From positions 1-14,833 of the forward strand of contig CADCIU010000060.1 of NCBI GenBank assembly GCA_902801585.1: a stretch of DNA of 14,833 bases, in the 5' to 3' direction. Every line of letters begins with the position of its first letter. Positions within the stretch are counted from its first letter, which is position 1. Both the position numbers and the translations under genes were made by a program. Source of the stretch: an uncultured Lachnospiraceae bacterium. Its GTDB lineage: Bacteria; Bacillota_A; Clostridia; Lachnospirales; Lachnospiraceae. This document shows, piece after piece, positions 1 to 7,335 of the stretch. Below the pieces are notes generated by a model. The model was not told where the DNA came from. It was given only the letters and a program-made list of their open reading frames with translations, and did not search any database.

Positions 1-203
1 ACCGCATATTTGACGCCCACATACTTGGCAATCTCATCTTCTACAGCATTAATATTAGCACCAACTGTGGATACCCAGTTGGTCAGAATTGCATCATCTA
101 CCCACTTGCGCTCTTCTCCATGCATTGTGGGAGAAGAGAGCCATACTTTGGATTCAAAGGGTTCAATTCCTACAAAACGAGAATCTTTCAGAAAGTCATT
201 CAT
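1..203 (-). CDS. DegT/DnrJ/EryC1/StrS-type sugar aminotransferase, N-terminal part (runs off the left edge)
   Basis: The 67 visible residues match the N-terminus of PLP-dependent nucleotide-sugar aminotransferases of the PglE/LegC kind. They begin MNDFLKDSRFVG and contain LSSPTMHGEE, then LTNWVSTVGANIN, then an acidic helix ending EIAKYVGVKYA. In this family that segment precedes the PLP-binding core, which lies outside the window, so the catalytic lysine cannot be checked. The ATG at 201-203 is supported by GGAG at about 213-217, 9 bases upstream. The gene lies 144 bases downstream of a PglF-type 4,6-dehydratase whose 4-keto sugar product is the normal substrate of such enzymes. The likely reaction is therefore glutamate-dependent amination of a UDP-4-keto-6-deoxy sugar in the cytoplasm. 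The family is firm; the exact sugar is inference. Confidence 0.85.
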   Translation of the reverse strand, partial: MNDFLKDSRFVGIEPFESKVWLSSPTMHGEERKWVDDAILTNWVSTVGANINAVEDEIAKYVGVKYA

Positions 204-347
204 AATCAATTATCTCCGTGAAACATTCTATACATATGCCATGTCATGGCTGTTATTGTGCAACTTCTATTTCTCCACCACCCAGAAAACGCACCAGCCT
301 CAACTGATACGTCTCTGTCCACACTTACGTGCCATTATTTAATCTCA

Positions 348-2450
348 TCACGCACTCGCACTATGCAGCACCTGCTGCCCGCTCTTCGCCAGCTTCTCGT
401 AGGTCTTGTCCTTCTCACCCACATTCTCCGGATGATAGGTCGCCACCATCTTCTCCACCTGCGCGCGGATATCCCCCTTATTGGAATAGGCCACATACAT
501 CAGGTGTTCCAGCTGGTCCAAGAAGACATCCGTCTCAAACGGAATCGGCTTCCCGATGTGAATGAGCTCATTGTCCGTCTTGGTCAGGCCCTCTTCCGCC
601 ATGAGCTTCTCCTCATAGAGCTTCTCGCCGGGCCGCAGACCCGTGTAGACGATCTTGATGTCCACATCCGGCTTGTACCCGGACAGGCGGATCATGTTCC
701 TTGCCAAAGTATCGATCTTCACAGGGCTTCCCATATCCAGCACGAAGATCTCCCCGCCCTTGGCGTAGGTGCCTGCCAGAAGGACCAGGCTGACCGCCTC
801 CGGAATGGTCATAAAGTAGCGGATGATATCGGGGTGGGTGACCCTGACTGGTCCACCCTGCTCAATCCACTTCCTGAAGAGCGGAATGACGGATCCGTTG
901 CTTCCCAGCACGTTGCCGAATCGTACGGCGACAAACTCTGTTTTGATATTGCGGAAAACCTCGCCGGTGCCGTCCTTATCCGCGTTCTCAATGCCCGAAT
1001 GGGTGAAGAGCTGCGGAATCTCGTTGGCCTTGCCTGCTTTGATCTTGGCGTCAAAGCTCTGAATGATCATCTCACACAGTCTCTTGCTGGCTCCCATAAT
1101 GTTGGTGGGATTGACAGCTTTATCTGTTGAGATCAGTACGAAGCGCTCACAGCCATGCACCATGGCGGCATAAGCGGTTTTATAAGTACCGATCGCATTG
1201 TTCTTAATCGCCTCGTTAGGACTATCTTCCATGAGCGGCACATGTTTGTGCGCGGCTGCATGATAGACCAGCTGAGGCCTGTATTCTTCGAAGACGCCGA
1301 ATATCCTGCGGCTGTCTCGCACCGATCCGATCAGTGTCACCAGATCCAAGTCAGGATACTTCTCTCGCAGCTCCATCTGAATATCGTAGGCGTTGTTCTC
1401 GTAGATGTCAAAGATGATCAGCTGTTTGGGCGAATGCGCCGCGATCTGCCGGCAGAGCTCGCTGCCGATGGAGCCGCCGCCGCCTGTGACCAGCACTGTT
1501 TTGCCGTTGATGAAGTCGAAGACTTCCTTCATGTCAGCTTTGATGGGCTCCCTGCCCAGGAGGTCTTCCACAGAAACCTTTTTCATCTTGCTGACCGTTA
1601 TATCACCGCGCATAAACTGGTACATACCGGGCAGATTCTTGAGCTCGCAGTTGGTCTCTTTGCAGATATTGAGGATATCTCTGCGCTCTTCCGCGGTTGC
1701 GCTGGGGATAGCCAGATAGATCTTCTGGATCCCGTACTTGTCGACGTTTTCCAGGATGCTCTCCCGGCCGCCCACGATCGGAACGCCGTCGATGAAGCGT
1801 CCCCACTTGTTGGGGTCGTCGTCGATCACGCAGAAGACCTTATCTTCCAGCTCGATCGAGCGGCGAATGTCGCGGATGATGGCCTGGCCGGCGTTGCCGG
1901 CTCCGATGACCATGACGCGCCCTTTGTCGGAGCTCACTCTGTTATGAATGCGCAGAAGGATGACAAACCGATAGGAGAATCGAATGCCCACCATGAACAG
2001 GAACTGCAGCATGATGCCGATCGCGTAGTACGAGATCGGCATGCGTCTGAACAGTGCTGTGATCCCTATCGTATGGAAGAGCCCTGTTATAGCTGTGGCT
2101 GCGATCAGATACAGAAGTTCCGAATAGCTGGCATATTTCCATATGCTCTTGTACAGCCTGGTCCGCCAAAATACCAACAGACAGAAGGCTGTATAAAAAG
2201 GCGCGAACTTGTACCACGCTTCCAGATAAGGACTTGGAATTGCAGAAAACTTGCAGTCAAACCGCAGCCACAGAGCCAGTCCGTAGGCCAGGTTGACGGC
2301 GATCACATCATACATGATCAGCAGCACTGCTACCGTGTGCCAATGACCCTTTAAGAGGTTGCGGCGCTGCTGCGGCTTCCCATCCCGGCTCGATTTTCTG
2401 ACGCCGGTGATGCGCTGTTTTTTATTAGTAGTTACATCTTTGTTACTCAA
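348..2450 (-). CDS. Membrane-anchored UDP-N-acetylglucosamine 4,6-dehydratase (PglF/CapD/FlaA1 family)
   Basis: This 700-residue protein has a basic N-terminus and about four membrane segments between residues 37 and 160. A first Rossmann-like domain follows (VIGAGNAG near residue 180). The catalytic short-chain dehydrogenase domain begins with TGGGGSIGSE at 322-331. The PglF-type active site is visible: T442-D443-K444, with M452 eight residues later in NIMGASK, instead of the usual YxxxK tyrosine. Family members convert UDP-GlcNAc to the 4-keto-6-deoxy sugar at the inner membrane, the first step toward bacillosamine-like sugars. Length is normal for the long membrane form. The start is a TTG at 2448-2450 with AAGGA 9 bases upstream; an ATG 10 bases further up is out of frame and hits a stop after five codons. 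Two promoters lie just upstream, and a DegT aminotransferase follows. Substrate stereochemistry (4,6- or 5-inverting) is not settled by sequence. Confidence 0.93.
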   Translation of the reverse strand: MSNKDVTTNKKQRITGVRKSSRDGKPQQRRNLLKGHWHTVAVLLIMYDVIAVNLAYGLALWLRFDCKFSAIPSPYLEAWYKFAPFYTAFCLLVFWRTRLYKSIWKYASYSELLYLIAATAITGLFHTIGITALFRRMPISYYAIGIMLQFLFMVGIRFSYRFVILLRIHNRVSSDKGRVMVIGAGNAGQAIIRDIRRSIELEDKVFCVIDDDPNKWGRFIDGVPIVGGRESILENVDKYGIQKIYLAIPSATAEERRDILNICKETNCELKNLPGMYQFMRGDITVSKMKKVSVEDLLGREPIKADMKEVFDFINGKTVLVTGGGGSIGSELCRQIAAHSPKQLIIFDIYENNAYDIQMELREKYPDLDLVTLIGSVRDSRRIFGVFEEYRPQLVYHAAAHKHVPLMEDSPNEAIKNNAIGTYKTAYAAMVHGCERFVLISTDKAVNPTNIMGASKRLCEMIIQSFDAKIKAGKANEIPQLFTHSGIENADKDGTGEVFRNIKTEFVAVRFGNVLGSNGSVIPLFRKWIEQGGPVRVTHPDIIRYFMTIPEAVSLVLLAGTYAKGGEIFVLDMGSPVKIDTLARNMIRLSGYKPDVDIKIVYTGLRPGEKLYEEKLMAEEGLTKTDNELIHIGKPIPFETDVFLDQLEHLMYVAYSNKGDIRAQVEKMVATYHPENVGEKDKTYEKLAKSGQQVLHSASA

Positions 2451-2486
2451 AGGATACCATCCTTACTATCTATCAACACAAGTACA

Positions 2487-2514
2487 TTTATAACACTCAT
2501 ATATACAATGTCAA
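2487..2514 (-). promoter_or_regulatory. Proximal sigma-A-type promoter of the dehydratase gene
   Basis: On the minus strand TTGACA (2509-2514) is followed by a 16-base spacer and TATAAA (2487-2492), about 37 bases before the TTG start codon. The perfect -35 and near-perfect -10 make this the stronger of two tandem candidates. Confidence 0.65.
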
Positions 2515-2520
2515 AGTAGA

Positions 2521-2549
2521 AATATACAGTATTAGCGAAAAGTTTTCAA
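2521..2549 (-). promoter_or_regulatory. Distal sigma-A-type promoter of the dehydratase gene
   Basis: On the minus strand TTGAAA (2544-2549), a 17-base spacer and TATATT (2521-2526) form a second promoter-like element just upstream of the first, giving tandem promoters ahead of the glycan genes. Confidence 0.45.
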
Positions 2550-2581
2550 GATTATTTAGAGTTCACCCCTCTGCTCTGGGC

Positions 2582-2624
2582 AAAAAACAGGCTATTCGCG
2601 CTATTTTCGCCCCTCTTTCGAGCC
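2582..2624 (-). terminator. Possible weak terminator downstream of the decayed secreted-protein gene
   Basis: On the minus strand GGCT (2621-2624) can pair with AGCC (2590-2593), with a smaller GCG/CGC stem inside the loop, and the outer stem is followed by TG and six T residues. The outer stem is only 4 bp, so the call is tentative. Confidence 0.3.
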
Positions 2625-2692
2625 GGATCACGAAATCTTTCGAAGGCAAATGTTGAAAAAAGTCAGTTCCACGGGTCACTTGCAGAAGTGCT

Positions 2693-3011
2693 CTACTTTG
2701 CCACCTTCACCTTTCTGGACGCGCTCCAGGCCGAGTAGTAGGTCTTCCCGGAGACGGTCTTGTAGCTGCGGACTCTGACATAGTAGGTCTTGCCTTTGGT
2801 GAGGCTTCCGAAGCGTCGATCTCATTGAGCGAGGAGTCATACAGGGTTCCCACCGGGTCCAGATCCCCGTTATTGTAGGAATAGATGGTGTAGTCGCCTT
2901 CCGTCTCCGACACGAACTTGAAATAGGCTTCTCCGCCGGCGAGCGCCGTCACGCTGCTCATCGGCGCACAGGTCGTCACGGTCATACTGCTGCATATTGC
3001 CTGAATTTCAT
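2693..3011 (-). pseudogene. Decayed secreted protein: signal peptide, PPC-like fragment, Fn3 C-terminal end
   Basis: Three frames together spell one secreted protein. Frame one starts at ATG 3009-3011 behind a strong GAGGGGGG site and reads MKFRQYAAV, then stops. One base out of register it continues as MTVTTCAPMSSVTALA, which completes a convincing signal peptide. A PPC-like beta segment follows (GEAYFKFVSETEGDYTIYS, then LYDSSLNEID). Near 2812-2818 the frame breaks again, and the other frame gives FGSLTKGKTYYVRVRSYK and SGKTYYSAWS, ending at TAG 2693-2695. That tail is the typical C-terminal strand pair of fibronectin type III domains in clostridial surface proteins. I infer a one-base loss in the leader plus an internal deletion that fused PPC and Fn3 pieces out of frame. 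Repaired, it would be only about 105 residues, so much of the parent is missing. A functional small frameshifted protein is possible but unlikely. Confidence 0.72.
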
Positions 3012-3343
3012 GGTTTTCCCCCCTCGATGTGAGTATTATCTAGGTCCTGCAATACCCATTCTCTAATCACGTCATGTGTCGTTATTTCGTTTAAGAATAT
3101 GTAACACTGATACCTATCTAATTTACCATTTATTGGCAAATGTCAAGCATCTTTTTGCCGGTAGACGTCAGATTGTACCCTATCTAGACCAATCTTCATC
3201 CAGAGCTATGTGTATGAAGCTTTTTCCCTGTATGTCCTAACAGTAGCCTTTTCATATTTTGTGCATTATATTCAAATATAATACATAAAAATCATATATT
3301 TCGATTTATATCGTTAACTCATCTTATGATCCCAACACAAAAT
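3012..3343. other. AT-rich non-coding spacer between the pckA terminator and the decayed gene
   Basis: No coding sequence is supported here on either strand. Apart from the candidate promoter at 3120-3146, the only structure I see is a short perfect dyad at 3265-3282 (ATTATATT, CA, AATATAAT). It could be an operator or simply reflect AT richness. Confidence 0.5.
3120..3146 (-). promoter_or_regulatory. Candidate promoter of the decayed secreted-protein gene
   Basis: A perfect TTGACA lies at 3141-3146 on the minus strand, about 110 bases before the signal-peptide ATG. The best -10 is TAAATT at 3120-3125 with a short 15-base spacer; alternatives one or two bases further on are no better. The -35 is convincing, the -10 is not. 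Confidence 0.35.
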
Positions 3344-3373
3344 ATTCCCTCCGACATCACTGCCGGAGGGGAT
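3344..3373 (-). terminator. Rho-independent terminator of pckA
   Basis: A perfect 7-bp GC-rich stem (CCCTCCG 3347-3353 with CGGAGGG 3364-3370, 10-base loop) lies about 40 bases past the pckA stop codon. On the minus strand it is followed by the T-rich AATATTTTG. Weak pairs extend the stem at its base. Confidence 0.72.
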
Positions 3374-3410
3374 TTCATTGGGGTGTACCCTATTTTGAAC
3401 GATGTAAGAA

Positions 3411-5024
3411 TTACAGCTGCGGGCCTGCTGCCACGAGTGCCTTGCCGGCCTCGTTGCCCTGGTACTTGACGAAGTTCTTGACAAAGCGGCTTGCCAGATC
3501 CTTGGCCTTGGTATCCCACTCGGAAGCGTCCGCGTAGGTGTCGCGGGGATCGAGGATCGCGGGATCAACGCCCGGAAGCTCTGTGGGAACTTCGAAGTTG
3601 AAGTAAGGGATCTTCTTGGTGGGAGCCTTGAGGACATCGCCGTTGAGGATCGCGTCGATGATGCCGCGGGTATCCTTGATGGAGATGCGCTTGCCGGATC
3701 CGTTCCAGCCTGTGTTCACGAGGTAAGCCTTCGCGCCGCTCTTCTCCATTCTCTTGACCAGCTCCTCGCCGTACTTGGTGGGGTGCAGCTCCAGGAATGC
3801 CTGGCCAAAGCAAGCGGAGAATGTGGGAGTGGGCTCTGTGATGCCGCGCTCTGTGCCTGCCAGCTTAGCTGTGAAACCGGACAGGAAGTAGTACTGTGTC
3901 TGCTCAGGTGTCAAAATAGAGACCGGAGGAAGTACTCCGAACGCATCCGCGCTCAGGAAGATCACGTTGTCAGCTGCAGGTCCTGCAGAGATCGGGTTGA
4001 CCTTCTTGACGATGTTCTCGATGTGCTCGATCGGATAGGAAACACGAGTATTCTCGGTCACGCTCTTGTCAGCGAAGTCGATCTTGCCGTTTGCATCAAC
4101 TGTTACGTTCTCAAGAAGAGCATTTCTTCTGATCGCGTTGTAGATATCGGGCTCGGACTCTTTATCCAGGTTGATGACCTTGGCATAGCAGCCGCCCTCG
4201 AAGTTGAACACGCCCTCGTCGTCCCAGCCGTGCTCGTCATCGCCGATGAGGAGTCTCTTGGGATCGGTGGAAAGAGTGGTCTTGCCGGTGCCGGACAGAC
4301 CGAAGAAGATCGCGGTGTTCTTGCCTTCCATGTTGGTGTTGGCGGAGCAGTGCATTGCTGCGATTCCCTTCAGAGGAAGGTAGTAGTTCATCATGGAGAA
4401 GATGCCCTTCTTCATCTCGCCGCCGTACCATGTGTTGATGATGACCTGCTCGCGGCTTGTGATGTTGAAAGCAGCTGCGGTCTCGGAGTTCATGCCCATC
4501 TCTTTGTAGTTCTCTACTTTGGCCTTGGAAGCGTTGTAGACAACGAAATCAGGCTCATAGGTCTCAAGCTCTTCTGCTGTGGGCTGGATGAACATATTCT
4601 TGATGAAGTGTGCCTGCCATGCGACCTCAACGATGAAACGGACTGCCATGCGGGTGTCCTTGTTGGCGCCGCAGTAAGAATCTACGACATAGAGCTTCTT
4701 GCCGGAGAGCTCTTTTTTGGCAATTTCCTTGAGGATTGCCCAGTTCTCCTCGGACAGGGGGTGGTTGTCATTGGGATACTCAGGTGTTGTCCACCAAACG
4801 GTATCCTTGGAGTTCTCGTCCATGACGATATATTTGTCTTTAGGGGAACGGCCGGTGAAGATGCCGGTCATTACGTTGACGGCGTCGAGCTCAGTGAGCT
4901 GGCCTTTCTCATATCCCTCGAGAGTAGGATCCATCTCTGCCTTGAAAAGGTCCTCATAGCTGGGATTGTGGATGATCTCGGTCGTGCCGGTGATTCCATA
5001 CTGTGTTAAATCTACTTTTGCCAT
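3411..5024 (-). CDS. pckA: Phosphoenolpyruvate carboxykinase (ATP)
   Basis: Full-length 537-residue enzyme interconverting oxaloacetate plus ATP with PEP, CO2 and ADP in the cytoplasm. The PEPCK-specific P-loop GLSGTGKTT sits at 242-250, followed by the second metal/nucleotide motif [25 protein letters not shown] near residue 60 and [10 protein letters not shown] toward the C-terminus are also characteristic of the ATP-dependent family rather than the GTP family. The start ATG (5022-5024) has AGAGGT about 6-10 bases upstream. It has its own promoter, a long leader and its own terminator, so it appears monocistronic. In strict anaerobes of this group the enzyme often runs toward oxaloacetate as a CO2-fixing step in fermentation; that direction is inference. 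A cre-like site in the leader suggests carbon-source control. Confidence 0.97.
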   Translation of the reverse strand: MAKVDLTQYGITGTTEIIHNPSYEDLFKAEMDPTLEGYEKGQLTELDAVNVMTGIFTGRSPKDKYIVMDENSKDTVWWTTPEYPNDNHPLSEENWAILKEIAKKELSGKKLYVVDSYCGANKDTRMAVRFIVEVAWQAHFIKNMFIQPTAEELETYEPDFVVYNASKAKVENYKEMGMNSETAAAFNITSREQVIINTWYGGEMKKGIFSMMNYYLPLKGIAAMHCSANTNMEGKNTAIFFGLSGTGKTTLSTDPKRLLIGDDEHGWDDEGVFNFEGGCYAKVINLDKESEPDIYNAIRRNALLENVTVDANGKIDFADKSVTENTRVSYPIEHIENIVKKVNPISAGPAADNVIFLSADAFGVLPPVSILTPEQTQYYFLSGFTAKLAGTERGITEPTPTFSACFGQAFLELHPTKYGEELVKRMEKSGAKAYLVNTGWNGSGKRISIKDTRGIIDAILNGDVLKAPTKKIPYFNFEVPTELPGVDPAILDPRDTYADASEWDTKAKDLASRFVKNFVKYQGNEAGKALVAAGPQL

Positions 5025-5104
5025 AATTCTACCTCTTTCTTTACGATGGTTCTTGCCGGCGCCGGGGGTCAGTTTTCTTGTTCAGGTCCTTGTCACAGCT
5101 TACG

Positions 5105-5118
5105 CGAAAACGTTAACG
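5105..5118. promoter_or_regulatory. cre-like (CcpA-type) site in the pckA leader
   Basis: CGAAAACGTTAACG matches the catabolite-responsive element consensus TGWNANCGNTNWCA at 12 of 14 positions, missing only the terminal T and A. It contains the self-complementary CGTTAACG. It lies between the proposed promoter and the start codon, a position where CcpA binding would act as a roadblock. Binding is inferred from pattern only. Confidence 0.35.
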
Positions 5119-5200
5119 TCGTGGTCATTCTGCCGTTTCTTAGTACTCCACTGGCAGCTGGCGCCTTGTCTGTGCATTTTAATACATCGATTCATTAAAG

Positions 5201-5229
5201 AAATTAGCATAAATACTGTTAAATTTCAA
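5201..5229 (-). promoter_or_regulatory. Candidate sigma-A-type promoter of pckA
   Basis: On the minus strand TTGAAA (5224-5229), a 17-base spacer and TAATTT (5201-5206) fit a vegetative promoter. An overlapping alternative is TTGATT with TATGCT at 16 bases. Either gives a leader of about 170 nt before the pckA ATG, containing a CTGCC/GGCAG hairpin and the self-complementary CCGGCGCCGG. Confidence 0.45.
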
Positions 5230-5306
5230 TCAATTATAAATTTTTGGATATTATGTGGAAATTCCTATGATTTGGCAATTGTTTTCGGTGGTTTTGCCTA
5301 TGGCTC

Positions 5307-5362
5307 AAAAAGAGCGCCGCCCCTGCCGACAAATCATCAGCAGGCACAGCGCCCCTTTTTAA
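5307..5362 (-). terminator. Bidirectional-looking terminator after the two-repeat secreted protein gene
   Basis: An imperfect GC-rich stem (left arm about 5312-5327, right arm about 5338-5354, built on GGCGC and GCCTGC blocks) begins a few bases beyond the stop at 5370. It is flanked by A runs and T runs, so on the minus strand it ends GCGCTCTTTTTG and on the plus strand CGCCCCTTTTT. It separates this gene from pckA. Confidence 0.7.
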
Positions 5363-5369
5363 ACTCATC

Positions 5370-6065
5370 TCAATATGAAAATGTCCCCGACACCGATCCA
5401 AACGGCTCATTGGAATTCCTGATGCGAACCCCCGTAATTGTGTATCGATACATAACACCTTTCTGGAGCTGCTCAACCGAAATCTCGATCTCACCGTCCG
5501 CATAATCGTCGATGCCTGTCACCTTGTTGTATGCACCGCTGGTGATGACCGCCGAAGGCGTCTCCCACTCGACGCGCGCATCAAACTCAATCTCTACCTG
5601 CCCGCAATCTTCGTCGTACTCGACTTTCTTGACCGGTACAACACCGTACGACTCAGGAATCCTGAACTTGCCGGATACCGGGCTGCTTTCCGTCTCATTA
5701 GCGGCACCGCTTGCCGCGGCACTCGCCGCTTCGCTCTTCTCTCGGATGCCCTCGATCGTATAGAGATATGTCTCCCCGACAACATAATTACTGAGCACAA
5801 ACTCCAACTCGTCGTCATCCGCCTCTGCGATCACCGCATCCACCGCGTTGCCCGCAGAATCCGTCACTGCAATCTTCACATTCTCGTAACTGACTTCGGT
5901 GCTGAACTCAACTGCTATTCTGCCTTCGCCCTCGTACTCCGCCTTGCTGATCGTGACAGCTGCCTTGACCATCAGGCTTAGTACCGCAGAAGCCAGCATC
6001 ACAGCAAACACCGCAGTCATGATCTTAAATCTCATATCAGAAATATGAAATTTACCACTGCTCAT
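5370..6065 (-). CDS. Secreted or membrane-anchored protein with two related beta-type repeats, function unknown
   Basis: I do not recognise a named family. The 231 residues begin with a short cytoplasmic stretch and one hydrophobic segment (about 15-33) that could be a signal peptide or anchor. Two diverged repeats follow, about 37-133 and 142-231. Each opens with KxEY, has alternating hydrophobic strands, then YTIxGIR or YTITGVR, and closes with VSGKF or VSGTF. This pattern suggests paired Ig-like sandwich domains. The first repeat carries an Ala/Ser/Glu-rich loop (EAASAAASGAANETESS) absent from the second. There is no LPxTG-type sorting signal, so despite the adjacent sortase it is not an obvious substrate. 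The ATG at 6063-6065 follows AAAGGAG by about 7 bases. It appears monocistronic, with a strong promoter set inside an 11-bp dyad and a good terminator. Confidence 0.85.
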   Translation of the reverse strand: MSSGKFHISDMRFKIMTAVFAVMLASAVLSLMVKAAVTISKAEYEGEGRIAVEFSTEVSYENVKIAVTDSAGNAVDAVIAEADDDELEFVLSNYVVGETYLYTIEGIREKSEAASAAASGAANETESSPVSGKFRIPESYGVVPVKKVEYDEDCGQVEIEFDARVEWETPSAVITSGAYNKVTGIDDYADGEIEISVEQLQKGVMYRYTITGVRIRNSNEPFGSVSGTFSY

Positions 6066-6180
6066 GATGAGCTCCTTTCTATCCGCTTTCCCCGTGTCCG
6101 AAGCGAATTCCTTTTCCCCTTCTCAGTCAAAATATCACTCCGTCTACGGAACAATTACATTTCCCAATCATTAAAACTTT

Positions 6181-6227
6181 GTTTCTTAATTATAATACTT
6201 CAGTAATATTTGTGCAAATTAAGAAAC
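6181..6227. promoter_or_regulatory. 11-bp perfect inverted repeat enclosing the promoter, candidate operator
   Basis: GTTTCTTAATT (6181-6191) and AATTAAGAAAC (6217-6227) are perfect inverted copies separated by 25 bases. The left arm overlaps the -10 and the right arm touches the -35. Because transcription would start within or just past the left arm, the two arms cannot pair in RNA, so a DNA-binding role is more likely. The regulator is unknown. The rest of the 6066-6354 spacer is AT-rich with no gene seen. Confidence 0.45.
6189..6217 (-). promoter_or_regulatory. Sigma-A-type promoter of the two-repeat secreted protein gene
   Basis: On the minus strand TTGCAC (6212-6217), an exact 17-base spacer and a perfect TATAAT (6189-6194) lie about 125 bases before the start codon. 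This is among the best promoters in the window. Confidence 0.72.
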
Positions 6228-6354
6228 TATAAACAAAATAACATGTCCATTTTTGCCAATTCCACACCGTAATATACCAAAGTTTTCTGTTTTCCTCAAT
6301 ATGCTGTACTGTATTTTCTAAGCGACACTCTCGTTCCCACAGCAAAGATTCGCC

Positions 6355-7335
6355 TCATGCCGGATTTTTTTGCCGTCTTTTTGCGCTCGTCTGAATGATC
6401 ACAAAGATGATCAGGAGAAGGAGGATTGGTATCAACAGGAAAGGCACAATATAGATCGGCCGGATTTGGATCGCATCCGCGACGATCATTGCGTTGCCGT
6501 CTGCGTTATCGATTCGATGCGCTCTGACCAGCAGTCTGTGCGTATTGATACCGTAGGGCGTGCAAGTGATCAAAGTGCAGTAGTCTTTGCCTTCTTCGAT
6601 CGTCAGATGGCTGAGGTCCGTCGGTTCAACGGTCCAGATGTGGTCCACTTCATATGTCAGCGTGACATTCAGGACCGCTATTGTAAAAGTGTCACCTTCG
6701 CGAATCTTGTCCAGATCCGTGAACAGTTTCGCAGAGGGGAGGCCTCTGTGCCCCGACAGAAGGCAGTGCGTGTTCTCCCCGCCCACCGGGAGGGAGGACT
6801 CCTCCATGTGGCCGATCGATGTCTGCAGGACACTTTCATCCGTTCCATGATATATAGGAAGCAGCAGGTCGATCTTTGGAATACTGATGTACCCCATCAC
6901 GCCGGTATCGTTAATACTCAGGACTTCTTTGTACCTCGCTCTTTCAGCATCCGTCATGTGCCATTTCAAGCCGCCTTGGGCCAAGCTCTCATTGTATTCC
7001 CTCGCCTCGGCCAACAGCCTTTCATATTCTTCCGTGTTCATATCAGAGATACGCTCTGCGTAGGTCATTACCGCTCGTGACTGGTGGAACCTGTTCCAAT
7101 AATCTGAGAACGACGGATATGCCAAAAGACCGCCCCCCACCACCATTGCCGCCACAAGGATCAATGTGATCAGGCGGTCCGTAATCCGACGCCCCGCAGA
7201 GCTGCCTCTACGACTGCCTGTTCCGCTGCCGGACTGCTTGCCTGTTCCGCTGCCGGACTGGCTGCCTGTTCCATTACGGGACCCGCTGTGCGTTCCGCTG
7301 CCGGACCCGCTGCCTGCGTTGTCGAGCCGCTTCAT
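6355..7335 (-). CDS. Class C (pilus-type) sortase
   Basis: The 326-residue transpeptidase has a Gly/Ser-rich cytoplasmic tail (about 8-48), a membrane segment (55-73), a sortase barrel, and a second C-terminal membrane segment (about 294-314) typical of class C. The catalytic residues are visible: H196 in LSGHRGLPSAKLFTDLD, C258 in TLITCTPYG, R267 in NTHRLLVRAHR. IYHGT and SSLPVGG also match pilin sortases. The DP[FWY] lid motif expected before the barrel is not seen; residues 121-140 hold GGLKWHMTDAERARY instead. The enzyme joins LPxTG-type proteins or pilins at the cell surface, but no substrate lies in this window. I chose ATG 7333-7335 because GGAGG lies 8 bases upstream; a TTG at 7392 would add 19 residues without a good site. 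It follows rsmI by 64 bases with no clear terminator, so it may be the last gene of that operon. Confidence 0.92.
   Translation of the reverse strand: MKRLDNAGSGSGSGTHSGSRNGTGSQSGSGTGKQSGSGTGSRRGSSAGRRITDRLITLILVAAMVVGGGLLAYPSFSDYWNRFHQSRAVMTYAERISDMNTEEYERLLAEAREYNESLAQGGLKWHMTDAERARYKEVLSINDTGVMGYISIPKIDLLLPIYHGTDESVLQTSIGHMEESSLPVGGENTHCLLSGHRGLPSAKLFTDLDKIREGDTFTIAVLNVTLTYEVDHIWTVEPTDLSHLTIEEGKDYCTLITCTPYGINTHRLLVRAHRIDNADGNAMIVADAIQIRPIYIVPFLLIPILLLLIIFVIIQTSAKRRQKNPA
7216..7311. repeat. Four 24-bp tandem repeats in the sortase N-terminal tail
   Basis: The plus-strand unit begins GCCTGTTCCGCTGCCGGACT. The first two copies (7216-7239, 7240-7263) differ by only a couple of bases, and the next two (to about 7311) are more diverged. 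Each unit encodes eight residues of the SGSGTG type, so copy-number change keeps the frame. Confidence 0.8.

Noticed and set aside
2707..2985. A 92-residue minus-strand protein taken as an intact small gene
   Set aside because: Its C-terminal half is an Arg/Pro-rich out-of-frame reading of a clear Fn3 segment, and its start lacks the ribosome site that belongs to the ATG at 3011. It is part of the pseudogene.
3783..5009. A 408-codon plus-strand frame opposite pckA, and a similar 399-codon frame at 1155-2354 opposite the dehydratase
   Set aside because: Both lie antisense to strongly conserved enzymes with strong third-position GC bias, which keeps the opposite frame open. Their translations show no recognisable domain.
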